44,458 bases of DNA from Gammaproteobacteria bacterium (GTDB lineage Bacteria; Pseudomonadota; Gammaproteobacteria; Pseudomonadales; Pseudomonadaceae), in the NCBI GenBank assembly GCA_018826895.1, contig JAHJYA010000050.1, positions 1 through 44,458 on the forward strand, given 5' to 3'. The position numbers and the translations under genes were made by a program. The notes below the pieces were generated by a model. It saw only the letters and a list, made by a program, of their open reading frames with translations, made no database searches and was not told the origin of the DNA. Of this stretch, positions 15,743-23,951 are shown piece by piece. Each line of letters begins with the position of its first letter. Position 1 is the first letter of the stretch.

Positions 15743-17680
15743 ATGCGCCTGTTTCTCTGCGAAAAGCCTTCCCAGGCCAAGGATATCGCCCAGGTCCTCG
15801 GCGCCCGCCGGCGCGGTGATGGCTGCTGGCTGGGCGATGGCGTGACGGTGACCTGGTGCATTGGTCACCTGCTCGAAACCGCCTCGCCGGATGCCTACGA
15901 CGCGCGCTACAAGCGCTGGGTGCTGGCCGACCTGCCGATCATCCCGGCGCAGTGGAAGATGCAGGTCAAAGGCAAGACCGCCAGCCAGTTCAAGGCGGTC
16001 AAGCGCCTGCTTGGCGAAGCCCGCGAGCTGGTGATTGCCACCGACGCCGACCGCGAAGGCGAGATGATCGCCCGCGAACTGGTCGAGCACTGTCGCTATC
16101 GCGGGCCGGTGCAGCGCCTGTGGTTGTCGGCCCTCGACGACGCCTCGATCCGCAAGGCGCTGGCCGCGCTCAAACCCGGCGCAGAGACCTTCAGCCTGTA
16201 CCACTCGGCCCTGGGTCGCTCGCGGGCCGACTGGCTGATCGGCATGAATATGAGCCGGCTGTTCACCCTGCTCGGGCGCCAGGCGGGTTATCAGGGCGTA
16301 CTGCCGGTGGGTCGTGTGCAAACGCCGACCCTGCGCCTGGTGGTCGACCGCGACCGCAGCATCGCCGACTTCGTGCCCAGCGCCTATTGGGCCATCGAGG
16401 TGCAGTTGCAGGCCGAGGGCCAGGATTTCGCCGCCCAGTGGCGCGCGCCCGAGGCGCACTGCGACGAGCAGGGCCGCTGCATCAACCAGGCCCTGGCGCA
16501 ACAGGCCGCCGAGGCCCTGCGCGGCGCGCAACAGGCTCAGGTGCGCCAGTGCAAGACCGAGCGCGTGCGCGAAGGCGCGCCACTGCCGTTCGACCTCGGC
16601 ACGCTGCAGGAGGTCTGCTCCAAGCGCCTCGGCATGGGCGCCCAGGAAACCCTCGACACCGCCCAGGCGCTGTACGAGACGCACAAACTGATCACCTACC
16701 CGCGCAGCGACTGCGGCTACCTGCCACTGAGCCAGCACGCCGACGCGGCGGGTATTCTCGCTACCCTGCAGCGTGCCGACAGCAGCCTGGCCGCGCTTAC
16801 GCCGCACCTGGATGCGACGCGCCGCTCACGCGCCTGGAACGACGCCAAAGTCAGCGCGCACCACGGCATCATCCCCACCGCTGTGATCTTTGATCTGGCG
16901 CGCCTGGGCAGCCAGCAGCGCGCGGTTTACAGCCTGATCCGCGCGCGTTACCTGGCGCAATTCCTCCCCGACCACGCCTACGACCGGACCCAGGTCGACC
17001 TCGACTGCGCCGGCCAGGCCCTGCGCGCCAGCGGCAAGGTGGTGGTCGAGGCCGGCTGGAAGCGCGCCCTGCCCGAAGCGCTCAAGGCTGCAGGTCAGGA
17101 CCAGACGCCAGCGCCACAACCCCTGCCGGCGCTGCACCAAGGCCAGCACTGCGAGGTGCTGGCGGTCGAGCTCAAAGACCTCTGGACGCAGCCGCCCAAG
17201 CCATTCACCGAGGGCGACTTGATCAAGGCGATGAAGAACGTCGCACGCCTGGTCGAAGACCCGCGTCTCAAGCAGAAACTCAAGGACACCACCGGCATCG
17301 GCACCGAAGCGACCCGCGCCGGGATCATTCAGGGCCTGCTCGACCGCGGTTACCTGACGAAACGCGGCAAGGCACTGTGCGCCAGCCCGGCGGCCTTCAG
17401 CCTGATCGATGCCGTGCCCAGGGCCATCGCCGACCCGGGCACCACGGCGATCTGGGAGCAGGCGCTGGACATGGTGCAAAGCGGTGAGATGAGCCTGGAG
17501 ACCTTCGTCAGCAAACAGTCCGCCTGGCTGAGCAAGCAGGTCGAGCGCTGCCGTGGCTTGCACCTGAACATCAGCGCCGGCCCTGCCGCCACCGGCAAAC
17601 CAGCCTGGCAGAAGAAACGCCGCAGCAGTGGCCGACCCGCCCAAAGCAAACGTAAGGCCCCGCGCAAAAGCGCCCCCTGA
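15743..17680 (+). CDS. topB: DNA topoisomerase III
   Basis: This 645-residue type IA topoisomerase relaxes and decatenates DNA by cutting one strand. It starts with the Toprim domain (FLCEKPSQAKDIA with catalytic Glu at residue 6; DADREGEMIARE near 100). The catalytic tyrosine is Y319 in KLITYPRSD. FTEGDLIKAM and GIGTEATRAGIIQGL are conserved further on. Length fits the chromosomal TopB. The C-terminal tail from about 620 is very basic (KKRRSSGRPAQ, KRKAPRKSAP), likely for DNA binding in place of zinc ribbons. ATG 15743 is chosen because it begins the conserved MRLFLCEKP. A LexA-like box lies upstream. Confidence 0.95.
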   Translation: MRLFLCEKPSQAKDIAQVLGARRRGDGCWLGDGVTVTWCIGHLLETASPDAYDARYKRWVLADLPIIPAQWKMQVKGKTASQFKAVKRLLGEARELVIATDADREGEMIARELVEHCRYRGPVQRLWLSALDDASIRKALAALKPGAETFSLYHSALGRSRADWLIGMNMSRLFTLLGRQAGYQGVLPVGRVQTPTLRLVVDRDRSIADFVPSAYWAIEVQLQAEGQDFAAQWRAPEAHCDEQGRCINQALAQQAAEALRGAQQAQVRQCKTERVREGAPLPFDLGTLQEVCSKRLGMGAQETLDTAQALYETHKLITYPRSDCGYLPLSQHADAAGILATLQRADSSLAALTPHLDATRRSRAWNDAKVSAHHGIIPTAVIFDLARLGSQQRAVYSLIRARYLAQFLPDHAYDRTQVDLDCAGQALRASGKVVVEAGWKRALPEALKAAGQDQTPAPQPLPALHQGQHCEVLAVELKDLWTQPPKPFTEGDLIKAMKNVARLVEDPRLKQKLKDTTGIGTEATRAGIIQGLLDRGYLTKRGKALCASPAAFSLIDAVPRAIADPGTTAIWEQALDMVQSGEMSLETFVSKQSAWLSKQVERCRGLHLNISAGPAATGKPAWQKKRRSSGRPAQSKRKAPRKSAP

Positions 17681-17805
17681 TCCATAAGCGCCTGTCCCAA
17701 AATCCTGTTGCATCCCGTGCAAGCCATCACGCAGCACCGGCATAAACCACTGAACAGGTCCTCGGCGATTGCAGCCATTCAGTTACCGGCGTGTTGCACA
17801 TGGCA

Positions 17806-17830
17806 TTCGCCGCGGGGCGCGGCTCCTACA
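17806..17830 (+). repeat. REP-like palindromic element
   Basis: The stretch TTCGCCGCGGGGCGCGGCTCCTACA contains a six-base-pair stem (GCCGCG/CGCGGC, loop GGG) followed by TCCTACA. This matches the layout of the common Pseudomonas REP family, a GC-rich hairpin followed by GCTCCTACA. It sits alone in the 251-base gap between topB and the flavoprotein gene; no partner copy is close enough to form a BIME. The rest of that gap shows no gene; a TAGAAT at 17897-17902 may be a -10 for the flavoprotein gene. Confidence 0.65.
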
Positions 17831-17931
17831 AAAAGCATCGGCGCCGCGCCACACATAACGGGGACATAGCCATCCATAAGCCCCTGCCGGCTCGGGTAGA
17901 ATGGCGCTTTTCGCCCAGACAGCCCGCCGCC

Positions 17932-19176
17932 ATGACCGCATCCGCCACCCCATCCTCGCCCAACGTCGCCATTATCGGCGCCGGCCCCAGCGGCCTGATG
18001 GCGGCAGAGATCCTCGCCAGTGCCGGGATTGCCGTGGACCTTTACGACGCCATGCCCTCGGTGGGCCGCAAGTTTCTCCTGGCCGGTGTCGGCGGCATGA
18101 ACATCACCCACGCCGAAGACCACGCTGCTTTTCTCGGCCGCTACCGCGAGCGTGAAGCGCAGATCACGGCCTTGCTCGACGGCTTCGACGCCACGGCCCT
18201 ACGTGAGTGGATTCATGGCTTGGGCATCGAAACCTTCGTCGGCAGCTCCGGGCGCGTGTTCCCCCGCGACATGAAGGCCGCGCCGCTGCTACGCGCCTGG
18301 CTCAAGCGTTTGCGCGAACAGGGCGTGCGCATCCACACCCGACACCGCTGGCTCGGCTGGACCGACGACGGCGCGCTGCGCCTGGCTCACGCCGAGGGAG
18401 AACTGCATGCACGCCCAAGCGCCACCCTGCTCGCACTCGGCGGCGGCAGCTGGGCACGCCTGGGCTCGGACGGTGCCTGGGTGCCGCTGCTGACGCAGCG
18501 TGGGGTGAGCATCGCACCGCTGCGCCCAAGTAACTGCGGCTTTGAGGTGCGCGCCTGGAGCCCGTATCTACGGGACAAATTCGCCGGTGCACCGCTAAAG
18601 AACGTCACCCTGCAATTGCCAGGTGCTGCGCCGCGCCAAGGCGAATTCGTGCTCACCGCCCAGGGCGTAGAAGGTAGCCTGGTGTATGCCCTGTCCGCCG
18701 AGATCCGTCAGACCATCGAGCGCGATGGCCACAGCACTGTGCACCTCGACCTGCAACCCCAGCGCAGCCAGGCCCAGGTGCAGCAGGCCCTGAGCAAGCC
18801 GCGCGGCGCCGCGTCGATGGCCAAGCACCTGCATCGCCAACTGGGTCTAGATGGCGTCAAGGCCGCGCTGTTGCGCGAGTTGGCCGACCCGGCGTACTTC
18901 GCCGAACCAGCCCAGCTAGCGGCCGCGATCAAGGCACTGCCGCTGACTCTGGTCGCCACCCGGCCACTGGACGAGGCGATCAGCAGCGCCGGCGGCGTTC
19001 CCTTCGAGCAGTTGGATGCGCACCTGATGCTGCGGGCACTGCCTGGGGTATTCTGCGCCGGCGAGATGCTCGACTGGGAGGCGCCCACCGGCGGTTACCT
19101 GCTCACCGCCTGCTTCGCCAGCGGCCGGCAGGCCGCGCTGGGCATCATCAATCGGCTGCAACAGGCTGTCGAATAA
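17932..19176 (+). CDS. NAD(P)/FAD-dependent flavoprotein (TIGR03862/HI0933-like)
   Basis: This 414-residue protein begins with a Rossmann dinucleotide-binding motif (IIGAGPSGLMAAEIL, about residues 14-28), then GRKFLLAGVGGMNITHAED, the LALGGGSWARLGSDG region, and a C-terminal second FAD site with PGVFCAGEMLDWEAPTGGYLL. These mark the HI0933 family of flavoproteins, in particular the TIGR03862 subgroup. The reaction is unknown; related proteins are oxidoreductases of poorly defined role. ATG 17932 is the best start: the frame continues upstream but there runs through the REP-like repeat. Gene pair or operon is not evident. Confidence 0.88.
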   Translation: MTASATPSSPNVAIIGAGPSGLMAAEILASAGIAVDLYDAMPSVGRKFLLAGVGGMNITHAEDHAAFLGRYREREAQITALLDGFDATALREWIHGLGIETFVGSSGRVFPRDMKAAPLLRAWLKRLREQGVRIHTRHRWLGWTDDGALRLAHAEGELHARPSATLLALGGGSWARLGSDGAWVPLLTQRGVSIAPLRPSNCGFEVRAWSPYLRDKFAGAPLKNVTLQLPGAAPRQGEFVLTAQGVEGSLVYALSAEIRQTIERDGHSTVHLDLQPQRSQAQVQQALSKPRGAASMAKHLHRQLGLDGVKAALLRELADPAYFAEPAQLAAAIKALPLTLVATRPLDEAISSAGGVPFEQLDAHLMLRALPGVFCAGEMLDWEAPTGGYLLTACFASGRQAALGIINRLQQAVE

Positions 19177-19262
19177 GCCCATCGCACAAGGTCTCAAACG
19201 GCTATGCTTGGGCAAACCGCCTCAGAGTGGTGATCTTCAACGCGTAGAGGCGAGCCCCAGCC

Positions 19263-20273
19263 GTGATTCCACTAGTGGTCTGTGACGACTCCAACATGGC
19301 GCGCAAGCAGCTGATTCGTGCCCTGCCGCCAGAATGGCCGGTATCCATCACCCAAGCCACCAATGGGCAAGAAGCGCTAACGGCCCTGCGCCAGGGGCTC
19401 GGCCACGTCATGCTGCTGGACCTGACCATGCCGGTGCTGGATGGCTACGAAACCCTCGCCGCCATGCGCGCCGAAGGCTTGGCCTGCAAGGTGGTGGTGG
19501 TCTCCGGCGACGTGCAGGATGAAGCCGTGCGTCGGGTCAAAGAACTCGGCGCACTGGCGTTTATCAAGAAGCCCGCCGACCCCGAAACCCTGCGCAGCAC
19601 CCTGCTTGAGCTTGGCCTGTTCGACCCCAAGGCCACGTCCGCCGCGCCCGCCGCACCGGCCCAGAGCAACGTACTGGACGAGCTGAAGGTCAACTTCCGC
19701 GATGCCCTGCGCGAGGTCACTAACGTCGCCATGGGCCGCGCCGCTGCCCTGCTGGCCAAAGTGCTTGGGGTATTCGTGCAGTTGCCGGTGCCCCAGGTCA
19801 ATATCTTCGAGGTCAGTGAGCTGCACATGACCCTGACCGATGCCATGCGCGGCGAGCGCATGAGCGCGGTGTGCCAGGGGTTTATCGGCGATGGCATCGC
19901 TGGCGAAGCGCTGCTGCTGTTCCATGATTCGGAAGTCGCCGACATGGCGAAACTGCTGGGCTGGCAGCCCAAAGACGACAACGAGACCTCGGAAATGCTG
20001 CTGGACATGTCCAGCATCATCACTGGCGCGTGCCTGGCCGGCATCGCCGAACAGATCGACGTGCGCTTCTCCCAGGGCCACCCGCAGCTGCTCGGCCAAC
20101 ACGCCTCCATCGAACGGCTGATCCACCTCAACCAGCGGCGCTGGCGCAAAACCCTGGCCATCGAAGTGAGCTACAGCCTGGAAGCCCACAGCATTCACTT
20201 CGACCTGTTGCTGCTGTTTACCGAAGACTCGATCAAGCGCCTGACCCACAAACTCAACTACCTGATGGGGTAG
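19263..20273 (+). CDS. Response regulator fused to a CheC-type CheY-P phosphatase domain
   Basis: This 336-residue protein has an N-terminal receiver domain (acidic pair D8/D9, phospho-acceptor D53 in LLDLTMPVLDG, K103 in IKKPAD), an Ala/Pro linker (about 123-135) and a CheC-like domain (about 137-336). The first phosphatase motif is intact as D147-xxx-E151-xx-N154-xxx-G158. The second repeat, near residues 240-250, reads LLDMSSIITG, with Asp and Ser in place of Glu and Asn. CheC-family enzymes dephosphorylate CheY-P. The start is GTG at 19263 with GAGGCGAG upstream; no better ATG precedes the domain. Its TAG stop is also the first three bases of the palindromic element that separates it from the PAS gene. 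Confidence 0.87.
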   Translation: MIPLVVCDDSNMARKQLIRALPPEWPVSITQATNGQEALTALRQGLGHVMLLDLTMPVLDGYETLAAMRAEGLACKVVVVSGDVQDEAVRRVKELGALAFIKKPADPETLRSTLLELGLFDPKATSAAPAAPAQSNVLDELKVNFRDALREVTNVAMGRAAALLAKVLGVFVQLPVPQVNIFEVSELHMTLTDAMRGERMSAVCQGFIGDGIAGEALLLFHDSEVADMAKLLGWQPKDDNETSEMLLDMSSIITGACLAGIAEQIDVRFSQGHPQLLGQHASIERLIHLNQRRWRKTLAIEVSYSLEAHSIHFDLLLLFTEDSIKRLTHKLNYLMG

Positions 20274-20539
20274 GGTCTGCTCCCGTTTCGTTCGCGGATC
20301 GCGTTGCCGCGAGAAATGGCCCCCGGTTAGGCGTAGGACGCAGGTAATGGTCGCCCCCTTGCCAAGTCCTGCAACGACAGCGGGGGCCATTTCCCGCGCA
20401 ACCCGCAGGGCCGGGCCTGTTTTTTGTGCGATGCTGTGTTTCTCGACACTCATTTGGAACACCAAACTTCGCGTCTCGCGCCTTGCCTCGCACAAAAACA
20501 GGCTCCGGCGCGACCGCTAACGAAACGGGAGCAGACCCT
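20272..20539. repeat. 268-base palindromic element with three nested inverted repeats
   Basis: Outer arms AGGGTCTGCTCCCGTTTCGTT (20272-20292 and its exact complement at 20519-20539) enclose two further inverted repeats: GAAATGGCCCCCG (20313-20325 with 20381-20393, perfect) and GCCTGTTTTTTGTGCGA (20415-20431 with 20488-20503, one extra T). The order outer-A-A'-B-B'-outer' allows a three-way junction in RNA or cruciform DNA. The outer arm belongs to the same family as 23004-23063 and 39735-39789. No transposase lies within; no coding frame of note. It fills the whole gap between the REC-CheC and PAS genes. Confidence 0.8.
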
Positions 20540-20544
20540 CAGCC

Positions 20545-21000
20545 ATGCCCGCCCAGATCGATATCCAAGAGGTCCACTGGTTGCTCGACATCGTGCAGTG
20601 CATCGATGTGGGCGTGATTGTGCTCAACCGCCAATACCAGGTGGAGGTGTGGAACAGCTTTATGGAAAATCACTCCGGCATGGGCCCGGACGAAGTGCAC
20701 GGCAAGACGCTGTTTAGCCTGTTCAATGAAATCGACGAGGCCTGGCTGCGGCGCAAGGTCGACACCGTGGTGGCGCTGGGCACCCGGGCCTTCAGCCTGT
20801 GGGAGCAGCACCCGTACCTGATGCATTTCAAGAACTACCAGCCGATCACCGGCCAGGAAGACTTCATGTACCAGAACGTCACCCTGCTGCCGCTAGGCGG
20901 CGCCACTGGTGCGGTGGAGCATATCTGCGTGGTGATCTACGACATGACTGCCGCTGCCACCCACAAAAAGCAGTTGCAAGCCGCGCAGGCAAACCGCTAG
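20545..21000 (+). CDS. Stand-alone PAS-domain sensor protein
   Basis: This 151-residue protein is essentially one PAS domain: IVQCIDVGVIVLNRQYQVEVWN at the start (about 16-37), HGKTLFSLF in the middle, and a C-terminal strand set (YQNVTLLPLGG, AVEHICVVIYDMT). There is no output domain, so it must act through a partner. The preceding gene on the same strand encodes a REC-CheC protein, the most likely partner. The ATG lies five bases after the palindromic element. The only SD-like sequence (GGGAG, 20527-20531) is inside the element's right arm, so folding of the arms could hide it. Ligand is unknown. Confidence 0.82.
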   Translation: MPAQIDIQEVHWLLDIVQCIDVGVIVLNRQYQVEVWNSFMENHSGMGPDEVHGKTLFSLFNEIDEAWLRRKVDTVVALGTRAFSLWEQHPYLMHFKNYQPITGQEDFMYQNVTLLPLGGATGAVEHICVVIYDMTAAATHKKQLQAAQANR

Positions 21001-21082
21001 TCACCTGATATCGCCAGGCCCCGCAGAGGGCCGGCACAACCGTTAGCAGCCTGCTCGACAACTCTACAGCAGGAGCCACACG

Positions 21083-21445
21083 ATGCTGAAAAGCGTTGAA
21101 CTGAAAACCTTCGTACCGGCCCGCGACTTTGCCTTGAGCCAGACGTTCTACCAGGCCCTGGGCTTCAAGCCCGGCTGGGTCGGCGAGGACCTGGCCTATT
21201 TCAGCCATGGCGATCACTGCGCCTTTCTACTGCAGGACTTTTACGTCAAGGAGCAGGCTGAGAACTTTGTCATGCACCTGCTGGTGCAAAACGTCGATGC
21301 CTGGTGGCAAAAGGTGCTGGACGAAAAACTCAGTGAGCGCTTCGAGGTACGCCTGGTGCCCCCCCAGGACCAACCCTGGGGGATGCGCGACTTCGTGATC
21401 TTTGATCCCAGCGGGGTGCTATGGCGGATTGGCCAGAATATCTAG
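21083..21445 (+). CDS. VOC (glyoxalase/bleomycin-resistance-like) superfamily protein
   Basis: This 120-residue protein has the single beta-alpha-beta-beta-beta pair of the VOC fold: FVPARDFALSQTFYQALGFKPGW, FLLQDFYVKEQ, MHLLVQNVDAWW, and QPWGMRDFVIFDPSGVLWRIGQ with a terminal metal-site-like region. Such small members may be dioxygenases, isomerases or binding proteins that work as dimers; the substrate is not readable. AGGAG lies eight bases before the ATG. It stands alone, converging on rhlE. Confidence 0.82.
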   Translation: MLKSVELKTFVPARDFALSQTFYQALGFKPGWVGEDLAYFSHGDHCAFLLQDFYVKEQAENFVMHLLVQNVDAWWQKVLDEKLSERFEVRLVPPQDQPWGMRDFVIFDPSGVLWRIGQNI

Positions 21446-21487
21446 CCGATTGCTTGCCAACACCACCAGATCAGGTGGCACAAACGA

Positions 21488-21552
21488 CGGTGCGCACGGC
21501 GCACCCGGCTTTGTGATGCGGCTCAAAGGTGTAGGGTGCGCCGCGCGCACCG
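21488..21552. repeat. Inverted repeat of GGTGCGC-type motif between VOC gene and rhlE
   Basis: CGGTGCGCACGGCGCACCC (21488-21506) and its near-complement (21534-21552, one mismatch) form 19-base arms around a 27-base spacer; each arm is itself a small palindrome. It lies between two convergent genes and could act as a bidirectional terminator or be a dispersed intergenic repeat. Similar GTAGGGTGCGCC... motifs are common in Pseudomonas intergenic regions from memory. Confidence 0.6.
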
Positions 21553-21594
21553 CCAAATCATGCGCTACACGACGGCGCCCCTTAATCGTAGCGC

Positions 21595-22926
21595 CTACTT
21601 CTTGCCACCCTTGGGCTTGCCCCCAAAGCTCGGCACCTTGCGCACCGCTTTAACGGAGGGCGCGGCCGGTTCATCAGCTTCCATCCAGCGCCCCAGGCTG
21701 CCGCCCTTGCCGCCGCCAACCACTTTCGGCTTCTTGGCCTTCTTCGGCTTTTTCACCACCTGGCCGCCCGGCAGGGTCTGCGGCACGCGGTGATCGGGGA
21801 TAAAGTCCGGCTCGTCGATACGTTGCAACACTTGCTGGGTCAGGGTTTCGATGGCCGAGAGCAGTTGCACTTCGTCAGCGCAGACCAGCGAAATCGCCTG
21901 GCCCGTGGTGCCCGCACGGCCGGTGCGGCCAATGCGGTGCACATAGTCTTCGGCAACGATGGGCAAGTCGAAGTTGACCACCAGCGGCATGTCGTCGATG
22001 TCCAGGCCACGGGCTGCCACGTCGGTGGCCACCAGCACCTTGACCTCGCCATCCTTGAAGCGCTGCAGGGCGCGCTGGCGGGTGGCCTGGGGCTTGTCGC
22101 CGTGGATCGAGTCGGCGCTGATGCCATGGCGTTGCAGTTCGGCTTCCAGCTCATCGACGCCCTTGCGGGTTTTCACGAAGACCAGGGCCTGACTCCAGCG
22201 CTTGCTCTGGTAGAGGTGCAGGAACAGCTCGCTCTTGCGCTTCTTGTCCACCGGCACCAACCACTGCTTCACCGATTTGGCAGCGGCGTTGCGCGGGCTG
22301 ACTTCGATGCTCAGCGGGTCCTTGAGCATCTCGCCGGCCATGCTGCGGATGGCTTCGGAGAAGGTCGCCGAAAACAGCAATGTTTGGCGCTGTTTGGGCA
22401 GGGCGCGGAACACGCTCTGCAACTCGTTGGCAAAGCCCAGGTCGAGCATACGGTCGGCCTCATCCAGCACCAGGGTCTGCACCTGGTTGAACTTGACCGC
22501 GTTCTGCCGGTACAGGTCGAGCAAGCGACCAGGGGTGGCCACCAGCACATCGAGGCCTTTGCGCAGCTTCATCATCTGCGGATTGATGCTGACCCCGCCG
22601 TACACCGCATAGGTGCGCAGCGGCAGGTGCTGGCCGTAGGTGACAAAGCTCTGGTGAACCTGCTCAGCCAGCTCGCGGGTCGGCACCAGCACCAGGGCGC
22701 GTACCGAGTTACTGGCCACCTGCGGGCCTTCCATCATCAGGCGCTGCAACACGGGTAACGCAAAGCCAGCGGTCTTGCCGGTGCCGGTCTGCGCCGCCGC
22801 CATCAGGTCGCGGCCGTTGAGCACGGCAGGGATGGCCTGAGCCTGGACGGGCGTGGGGGTCTGGTAGTCGAGGCCATCGAGGCAGCGCAGCAGCGGCTCG
22901 ATCAGGCCGAGGGAAGCAAAGGTCAT
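21595..22926 (-). CDS. rhlE: DEAD-box ATP-dependent RNA helicase, RhlE1-like
   Basis: This 443-residue helicase shows the family motifs in order: Q motif (TPTPVQAQAIP), Walker A AAQTGTGKTA, PTRELAEQ, DEADRMLDLGF, LLFSATFS, the second RecA domain with ATDVAARGLDI, and HRIGRTGRAG. It unwinds short RNA duplexes in ribosome assembly or mRNA turnover. The C-terminal extension from about 375 is short and basic with Lys/Gly runs (KKPKKAKKPK, GGKPKGGKK). Its total size suits the short Pseudomonas paralogue RhlE1 rather than RhlE2, which has a much longer tail. Start ATG 22926 begins TFASLGLIEPLLR. Confidence 0.94.
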   Translation of the reverse strand: MTFASLGLIEPLLRCLDGLDYQTPTPVQAQAIPAVLNGRDLMAAAQTGTGKTAGFALPVLQRLMMEGPQVASNSVRALVLVPTRELAEQVHQSFVTYGQHLPLRTYAVYGGVSINPQMMKLRKGLDVLVATPGRLLDLYRQNAVKFNQVQTLVLDEADRMLDLGFANELQSVFRALPKQRQTLLFSATFSEAIRSMAGEMLKDPLSIEVSPRNAAAKSVKQWLVPVDKKRKSELFLHLYQSKRWSQALVFVKTRKGVDELEAELQRHGISADSIHGDKPQATRQRALQRFKDGEVKVLVATDVAARGLDIDDMPLVVNFDLPIVAEDYVHRIGRTGRAGTTGQAISLVCADEVQLLSAIETLTQQVLQRIDEPDFIPDHRVPQTLPGGQVVKKPKKAKKPKVVGGGKGGSLGRWMEADEPAAPSVKAVRKVPSFGGKPKGGKK

Positions 22927-23003
22927 AGGGGTAACCGGTAGACGCGGGGACAATGGCGCACAGTTTATCCTGCCTGGCGCGCCACGGCCCGGTCTTGTAT
23001 GCC

Positions 23004-23063
23004 CTAGGGTGTTTTGACGTTTCGTCGCCAGCCGCGTTGCTGCGAAACGTCAACAGACCCTAG
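23004..23063. repeat. Palindromic repeat abutting a stop codon (copy 2 of family)
   Basis: Arms CTAGGGTGTTTTGACGTTTCG (23004-23024) and CGAAACGTCAACAGACCCTAG (23043-23063) pair over 19 of 21 positions around an 18-base loop. Read on the minus strand it begins with TAGGGTCTG, whose TAG is the stop codon of the small gene at 23060-23236. The outer sequence matches the elements at 20272 and 39735. It separates that gene from rhlE. Confidence 0.8.
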
Positions 23064-23236
23064 CGCTTGGCCTGCTCCAGGGGCTCAAGTTCTTTCCACA
23101 ACGCTTGGGCCTCTTCGGTGAGGGTGGCATAACCCCGGATATCGCCGTTGCGCTGGGCCTGCATGGCCGCTTCGAGCTTGGCACTGTACTGCTCACGCAG
23201 GCGCTTGACCGGGTCACGTTTGAACAGACCGAACAT
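23060..23236 (-). CDS. Small DUF6435-like protein
   Basis: This 58-residue protein, MFGLFKRDPVKRLREQYSAK and onward, is highly charged and helical, with a KRLREQY...KLEAAMQAQRNGDI...Y..LTEEAQALWKELE pattern. It matches a widespread small conserved protein of Pseudomonas and other gammaproteobacteria (DUF6435, from memory) with no known function. The helix spacing suggests a two-helix hairpin. I chose ATG 23236 over a longer frame because the conserved part begins there. Its TAG stop forms the edge of a palindromic repeat. It is unlikely to be an artefact, given conserved-protein character and the absence of any overlapping gene. Confidence 0.75.
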   Translation of the reverse strand: MFGLFKRDPVKRLREQYSAKLEAAMQAQRNGDIRGYATLTEEAQALWKELEPLEQAKR

Positions 23237-23332
23237 GCTGCATTGCCTCGATAAAACGGGTTGCCGATCAACCCGATACCTGCAGCTTAAACCCGCCGGG
23301 GACATAAGGCCGGCGGGCACTGTGACAAGGTG

Positions 23333-23944
23333 CTACGCGCCGCGCCAGCGCTGCAGGGTCTGGCCAATCTTTGCGGCGGGGACCTTTTGCAGGTCGCAGA
23401 ACAAGCGGTGGGATACCTCGGCCAGGCCGTGCCGCTCACGCAGCAGCGCGGCCATAAAGCAGGTCAGGTTCGCCGCCATCTCCGCATCGGCCAGGGCGCG
23501 GTGGGCCTTGCCGGTAGACGGCAGTTGCGCCCAGCGGTTGAGCACACCGAGTTTGTGGCTCGGCGCCATGGGTAACAGACGGCGCGACAGCAGTAACGAG
23601 CAGGCGAATGGCTGCACACGCTGGCGCCCGACCCGCGCCAGCTCGGCATCCCAGAACTTCTGGTCGAACGCGGCGTTGTGCGCCAGCAGCGGCAGGTCGC
23701 CGACAAAGTCCGCAACCTCGTGCATCACCTGGGCAGCCGGCGGTGCATCACGCAACATGGCGTTGCTGATACCGGTCAGTTGCTCGATAAACGGCGGCAC
23801 CCAGGCACCGCTGTTCATCAGGCTCTGGTAGCGCGCAACGATCTGGCCCTGCTCGATGATTGCCACACCGATTTCCGTGGCGCGGGCGTTCTGGGCCGGC
23901 GACATGCCGGTGGTTTCAAAGTCGATAACAGCGATGGGGCGCAT
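23333..23944 (-). CDS. DEDDh 3'-5' exonuclease (DnaQ/RNase T-like)
   Basis: This 203-residue exonuclease has all catalytic motifs: IDFETTGM (Asp8 and Glu10, Exo I), LLAHNAAFDQKFW (Exo II Asp) and the HRALADAEM His/Asp pair (Exo III). It should degrade single-stranded DNA or RNA ends; stand-alone members of this class act as epsilon-like or PolC-type proofreading exonucleases or in RNA processing. Start ATG 23944 gives MRPIAVIDFET, the natural beginning; a longer frame reads into the previous gene. It lies only 7 bases after the NYN gene stop on the same strand, so the two nucleases are very likely co-transcribed. Confidence 0.88.
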   Translation of the reverse strand: MRPIAVIDFETTGMSPAQNARATEIGVAIIEQGQIVARYQSLMNSGAWVPPFIEQLTGISNAMLRDAPPAAQVMHEVADFVGDLPLLAHNAAFDQKFWDAELARVGRQRVQPFACSLLLSRRLLPMAPSHKLGVLNRWAQLPSTGKAHRALADAEMAANLTCFMAALLRERHGLAEVSHRLFCDLQKVPAAKIGQTLQRWRGA

Positions 23945-23951
23945 GCAGGTC

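Noticed and set aside
15707..16807. Long open frame of 366 codons on the minus strand opposite topB
   Set aside because: Antisense shadow of topB with low-complexity His/Gln/Gly-rich translation; no start signal or homology character.
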